Of a DNA stretch of 14,813 bases, positions 14,050 to 14,813 are shown one piece after another (within the stretch, counting starts at the first letter, position 1; each line of letters begins with the position of its first letter). The stretch lies in contig UQQN01000061.1 in NCBI GenBank assembly GCA_900543155.1, forward strand, positions 1-14,813. Direction: 5' to 3'. A program made the translations under genes and the position numbers. The notes under the pieces are model-generated. The model ran no database searches and was not told where the DNA came from. It saw nothing but the letters and a program-made list of their open reading frames with translations. This DNA comes from an uncultured Prevotella sp. (GTDB taxonomy: Bacteria > Bacteroidota > Bacteroidia > Bacteroidales > Bacteroidaceae).

Positions 14050-14813
14050 TTATTGCCACAAAGGTTCAGTTTCCCAGTTGTTAGGGAATCCCATGGCTGC
14101 GACATCTGTATTGGGATACTTGGTCAACAACTTTTTGAAGTCATCAACCAACGAGTTGCTAGGGTGAAACGAGTTCAGCCAATAGATAAGGCAACATAAG
14201 ACTGCGTATAGTCTGTTAGAATTGCTTGGACGAGAGGTAATCCATGCATTACGCAATGTTAAAGGAATTTGAGGCATGACTGGCATGATTCGATTCCAAA
14301 CGCGGTTGTGATGCGCACATGAATTGCGCAAGGTGTTAACCGCTTTCATCCAACTTTCAAGAATTTCATGCTGTGGTACCCCATAGGAACGAGCTATTGC
14401 TTTCTTCACTCTGCGGTCGGCAAAGTTAAAGTATAATTTAGTGAGTGTTCCGAAAGAAGTAAGATCTAACAATTTCCACGCAGGTGGAAAGTCTTCACGT
14501 CCATATTTATCGTAATGCTCCTGTATGAAGTCATCTTTAGAACGAGATAACTCGCGTTCTAAAGTACTGAGGTTTTCAGAATACTTATGTTTATTTATAG
14601 CCATAGTTGGATCTATAAACCAAAAAGCACCATGAGCCAACGAAAACTGATTGATTATTTTTGCTCGTAAAGAGATTTCAACTAATTGTATTGCAGGAAA
14701 AAGCAAGTTTCTAAGCTCTGCATCAAAACGATAAAGAGCAACCGCTTTATCAAATGTGGCGTTAGGTTTGAAACGAATTGAACCATTAACATCTTCAAAA
14801 GGACGCAAGTAAG
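14050..14813 (-). CDS. Abi-family abortive-infection protein (5' end beyond window)
   Basis: The frame is open to the window edge, so the N-terminus is missing. The in-window TTG at 14808 is not a true start: the residues before it continue as Tyr-Leu-Arg-Pro-Phe, the conserved YLRPF-type segment that in Abi_2 (AbiD/AbiF-like) proteins follows about 40-50 N-terminal residues. About 254 residues are visible. The family signature is the HEPN-type motif NTLRNSCAHHNRVWNR, with the Arg-Asn-x-x-x-His RNase-like pair at 161-166 counted from the TTG. The C-terminus (FPNNWETEPLWQ) is also typical of the family. Such proteins abort phage infection, probably by RNA cleavage or toxicity. The gene is convergent with the peptide operon and separated by a terminator, so it is not part of that pathway. 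Confidence 0.85.
   Translation of the reverse strand, partial: YLRPFEDVNGSIRFKPNATFDKAVALYRFDAELRNLLFPAIQLVEISLRAKIINQFSLAHGAFWFIDPTMAINKHKYSENLSTLERELSRSKDDFIQEHYDKYGREDFPPAWKLLDLTSFGTLTKLYFNFADRRVKKAIARSYGVPQHEILESWMKAVNTLRNSCAHHNRVWNRIMPVMPQIPLTLRNAWITSRPSNSNRLYAVLCCLIYWLNSFHPSNSLVDDFKKLLTKYPNTDVAAMGFPNNWETEPLWQ

Noticed and set aside
1..14813. CRISPR array, tRNA, rRNA or insertion sequence
   Set aside because: No regularly spaced repeats, cloverleaf-like sequences, rRNA segments or transposase/integrase genes were seen on either strand by reading.

Overview
The window looks like a chromosomal segment of a Bacteroidales bacterium, with a Prevotella/Bacteroides-type flavour. Starts lack Shine-Dalgarno sequences. 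Promoter-like TAnnTTTG boxes sit just upstream of starts. One gene is a typical Bacteroidetes large outer-membrane beta-barrel protein with a regulatory-like N-terminal domain and a plug. The radical SAM/double-glycine peptide system is of the kind known from this phylum. Genus cannot be fixed from the sequence alone.

Layout. (1) Positions 1-3305, minus strand, relatively GC-rich: four tightly packed phage-type genes. They are a portal-like protein, two unrecognised morphogenesis-type proteins and a fourth gene cut by the window edge. No terminase precedes the portal gene, so the module ends abruptly at about 3340. (2) Positions 3364-4242, minus strand, very AT-rich: an AraC-family regulator, divergent from the next block. 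(3) Positions 4401-13996, plus strand: an operon-like run of six genes that reads as one ribosomally synthesised peptide (RiPP) pathway. Its order is: a three-domain glycosyltransferase / polypeptide GalNAc-transferase-like / LanC-like protein; a radical SAM-SPASM maturase; a 99-residue precursor with a double-glycine leader, a Cys-rich core and a mucin-like Thr/Pro tail; an outer-membrane beta-barrel protein; a C39-peptidase ABC exporter; and a very short HlyD-like membrane protein. (4) A hairpin terminator at 14007-14048 separates this operon from a convergent, edge-truncated Abi-family (HEPN-type) defence gene.

How the genes could work together (inference): the AraC protein controls the divergent operon. 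The radical SAM enzyme installs crosslinks, probably thioethers, in the CxNxx-repeat core. The bifunctional glycosyltransferase decorates Thr/Ser in the TTP-repeat tail and may add a second sugar to the first. The C39 ABC transporter cuts after Gly-Gly and exports the product across the inner membrane with the small HlyD-like partner. The barrel protein serves at the outer membrane.

The most notable point is the match between an enzyme with ppGalNAc-transferase hallmark motifs and a precursor carrying a mucin-like Thr/Pro tail. Together they suggest an O-glycosylated, radical-SAM-crosslinked peptide. I know of no described example of that combination, but I could not search.
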